NCBI GenBank assembly: GCA_030141605.1
Contig: JAQGDQ010000239.1
Coordinates: forward strand, 278,758 to 342,757
Reading direction: 5' to 3'
DNA from: Tubiluchus corallicola
Taxonomy: Eukaryota; Priapulida; Priapulimorpha; Priapulimorphida; Tubiluchidae
DNA length: 64,000 nucleotides
Positions 63,577-64,000 of this stretch are shown here, one piece after another. The translations under genes were made by a program, and so were the position numbers. Every line of letters starts with the position of its first letter. The stretch's first letter is position 1. A model generated the notes under the pieces. The model saw nothing but the letters and a program-made list of their open reading frames with translations, did no database searches and was not told the origin of the DNA.

Positions 63577-64000
63577 CTTTTCACTTTTCTTAGTGATGCT
63601 ACTTGAGAATGATATGTCTATATTTGTTTAGGTTCTTAATTTTATCCAAGCTGTTAGACTGTTATTATTCTGACATCAGTAATATGACATCAGATTCCTT
63701 TCATTCTTTGTGCCACATGGCTACAAGGTATGCAAGCTTAATTTTACCGACTATTTTTTGAGGTTGAGATATATTTGAGACTCTTATTTGAGTAGATAAG
63801 TAAATATAGATGTAAACAACAGAACTGAAAATGTGTAATGCACGTGAGCTGAACAGCTCTGATTTTTTGCGAAGACGAACCTCATACATTTTCACACTTA
63901 CATACTTCCATATAAGACTTTATTATAGACATTTGTATCCTAGCGGTTTCATTTCTTTTTGTAAATAGAACTTGTGGTTTTTATTGAACTTTAGAGCCAT
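63577..64000 (-). repeat. Right copy of the long inverted repeat (runs off the window)
   Basis: Reverse complement of 61148-61572, about 99.5% identical. It is cut by the window edge, so its true length is unknown. It lies in the intron that follows the plus-strand hyccin exon 62939-63060. Confidence 0.95.

Noticed and set aside
1-64000. CRISPR arrays, bacterial operons or prophage
   Set aside because: There are no regularly spaced direct repeats and no prokaryotic gene organisation. The window is animal nuclear DNA with spliceosomal introns.

Overview
The window is nuclear DNA of an invertebrate animal: AT-rich, full of introns with GT/AG borders, and littered with decayed DNA transposons and non-LTR retrotransposons. 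There is no rRNA, no convincing tRNA gene, no operon and nothing prokaryotic. The gene set (SLC35F5, SUPT7L, an SGLT-type SLC5 transporter, hyccin) is typical of Metazoa. I cannot place the species more closely; base composition and repeat types would suit a cnidarian or a sponge as well as other invertebrates.

Layout. 1-5.9 kb: repeats and non-coding DNA, including a 181-bp MITE and a 917-bp Tigger-like element. 5.9-17.7 kb, minus strand: a complete SLC35F5 gene whose ten coding exons join without a frame break into 460 codons. 17.7-26.1 kb: gene-free DNA with tandem duplications, a hAT deletion derivative with target duplication, a minus-strand LINE remnant and another Tigger-like MITE. 26.2-27.9 kb, plus: an intronless 578-codon gene combining a winged-helix-like segment with a nucleoside-phosphorylase domain. 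27.9-34.9 kb: AT-rich DNA with no gene. 34.9-38.1 kb, plus: a decayed CR1-like LINE interrupted by a hAT-like insertion. 40.7-41.9 kb, plus: SUPT7L (SAGA/STAGA subunit), first exon not found. 42.4-53.4 kb, plus: a complete 16-exon SGLT-type transporter of 606 codons, with a palindromic MITE and an RTE-like LINE remnant in its introns. 53.4-56.0 kb: convergent intergenic DNA. 56.0-63.1 kb: hyccin (HYCC1/FAM126A family), in pieces of opposite orientation.

The most striking structure is at the right end. The 3' exons of hyccin lie on the minus strand (61124 to 56054), but the two preceding exons lie on the plus strand (61715-61792 and 62939-63060), in a 2-kb segment bounded by a nearly identical 425-bp inverted repeat (61148-61572 and 63577-64000). 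The splice phases fit only if the 2-kb segment is turned round. This means a repeat-mediated inversion, an assembly orientation error, or an inverted duplication running past the window edge.

The genes do not form a pathway: a vesicular or organellar solute carrier, a chromatin co-activator subunit, a sodium-sugar symporter, a phosphoinositide-kinase scaffold and a nucleosidase-like protein lie side by side. The nucleosidase-like gene is the best candidate for unusual biology, because related PNP-fold domains act as ATP- or nucleoside-depleting immune effectors.
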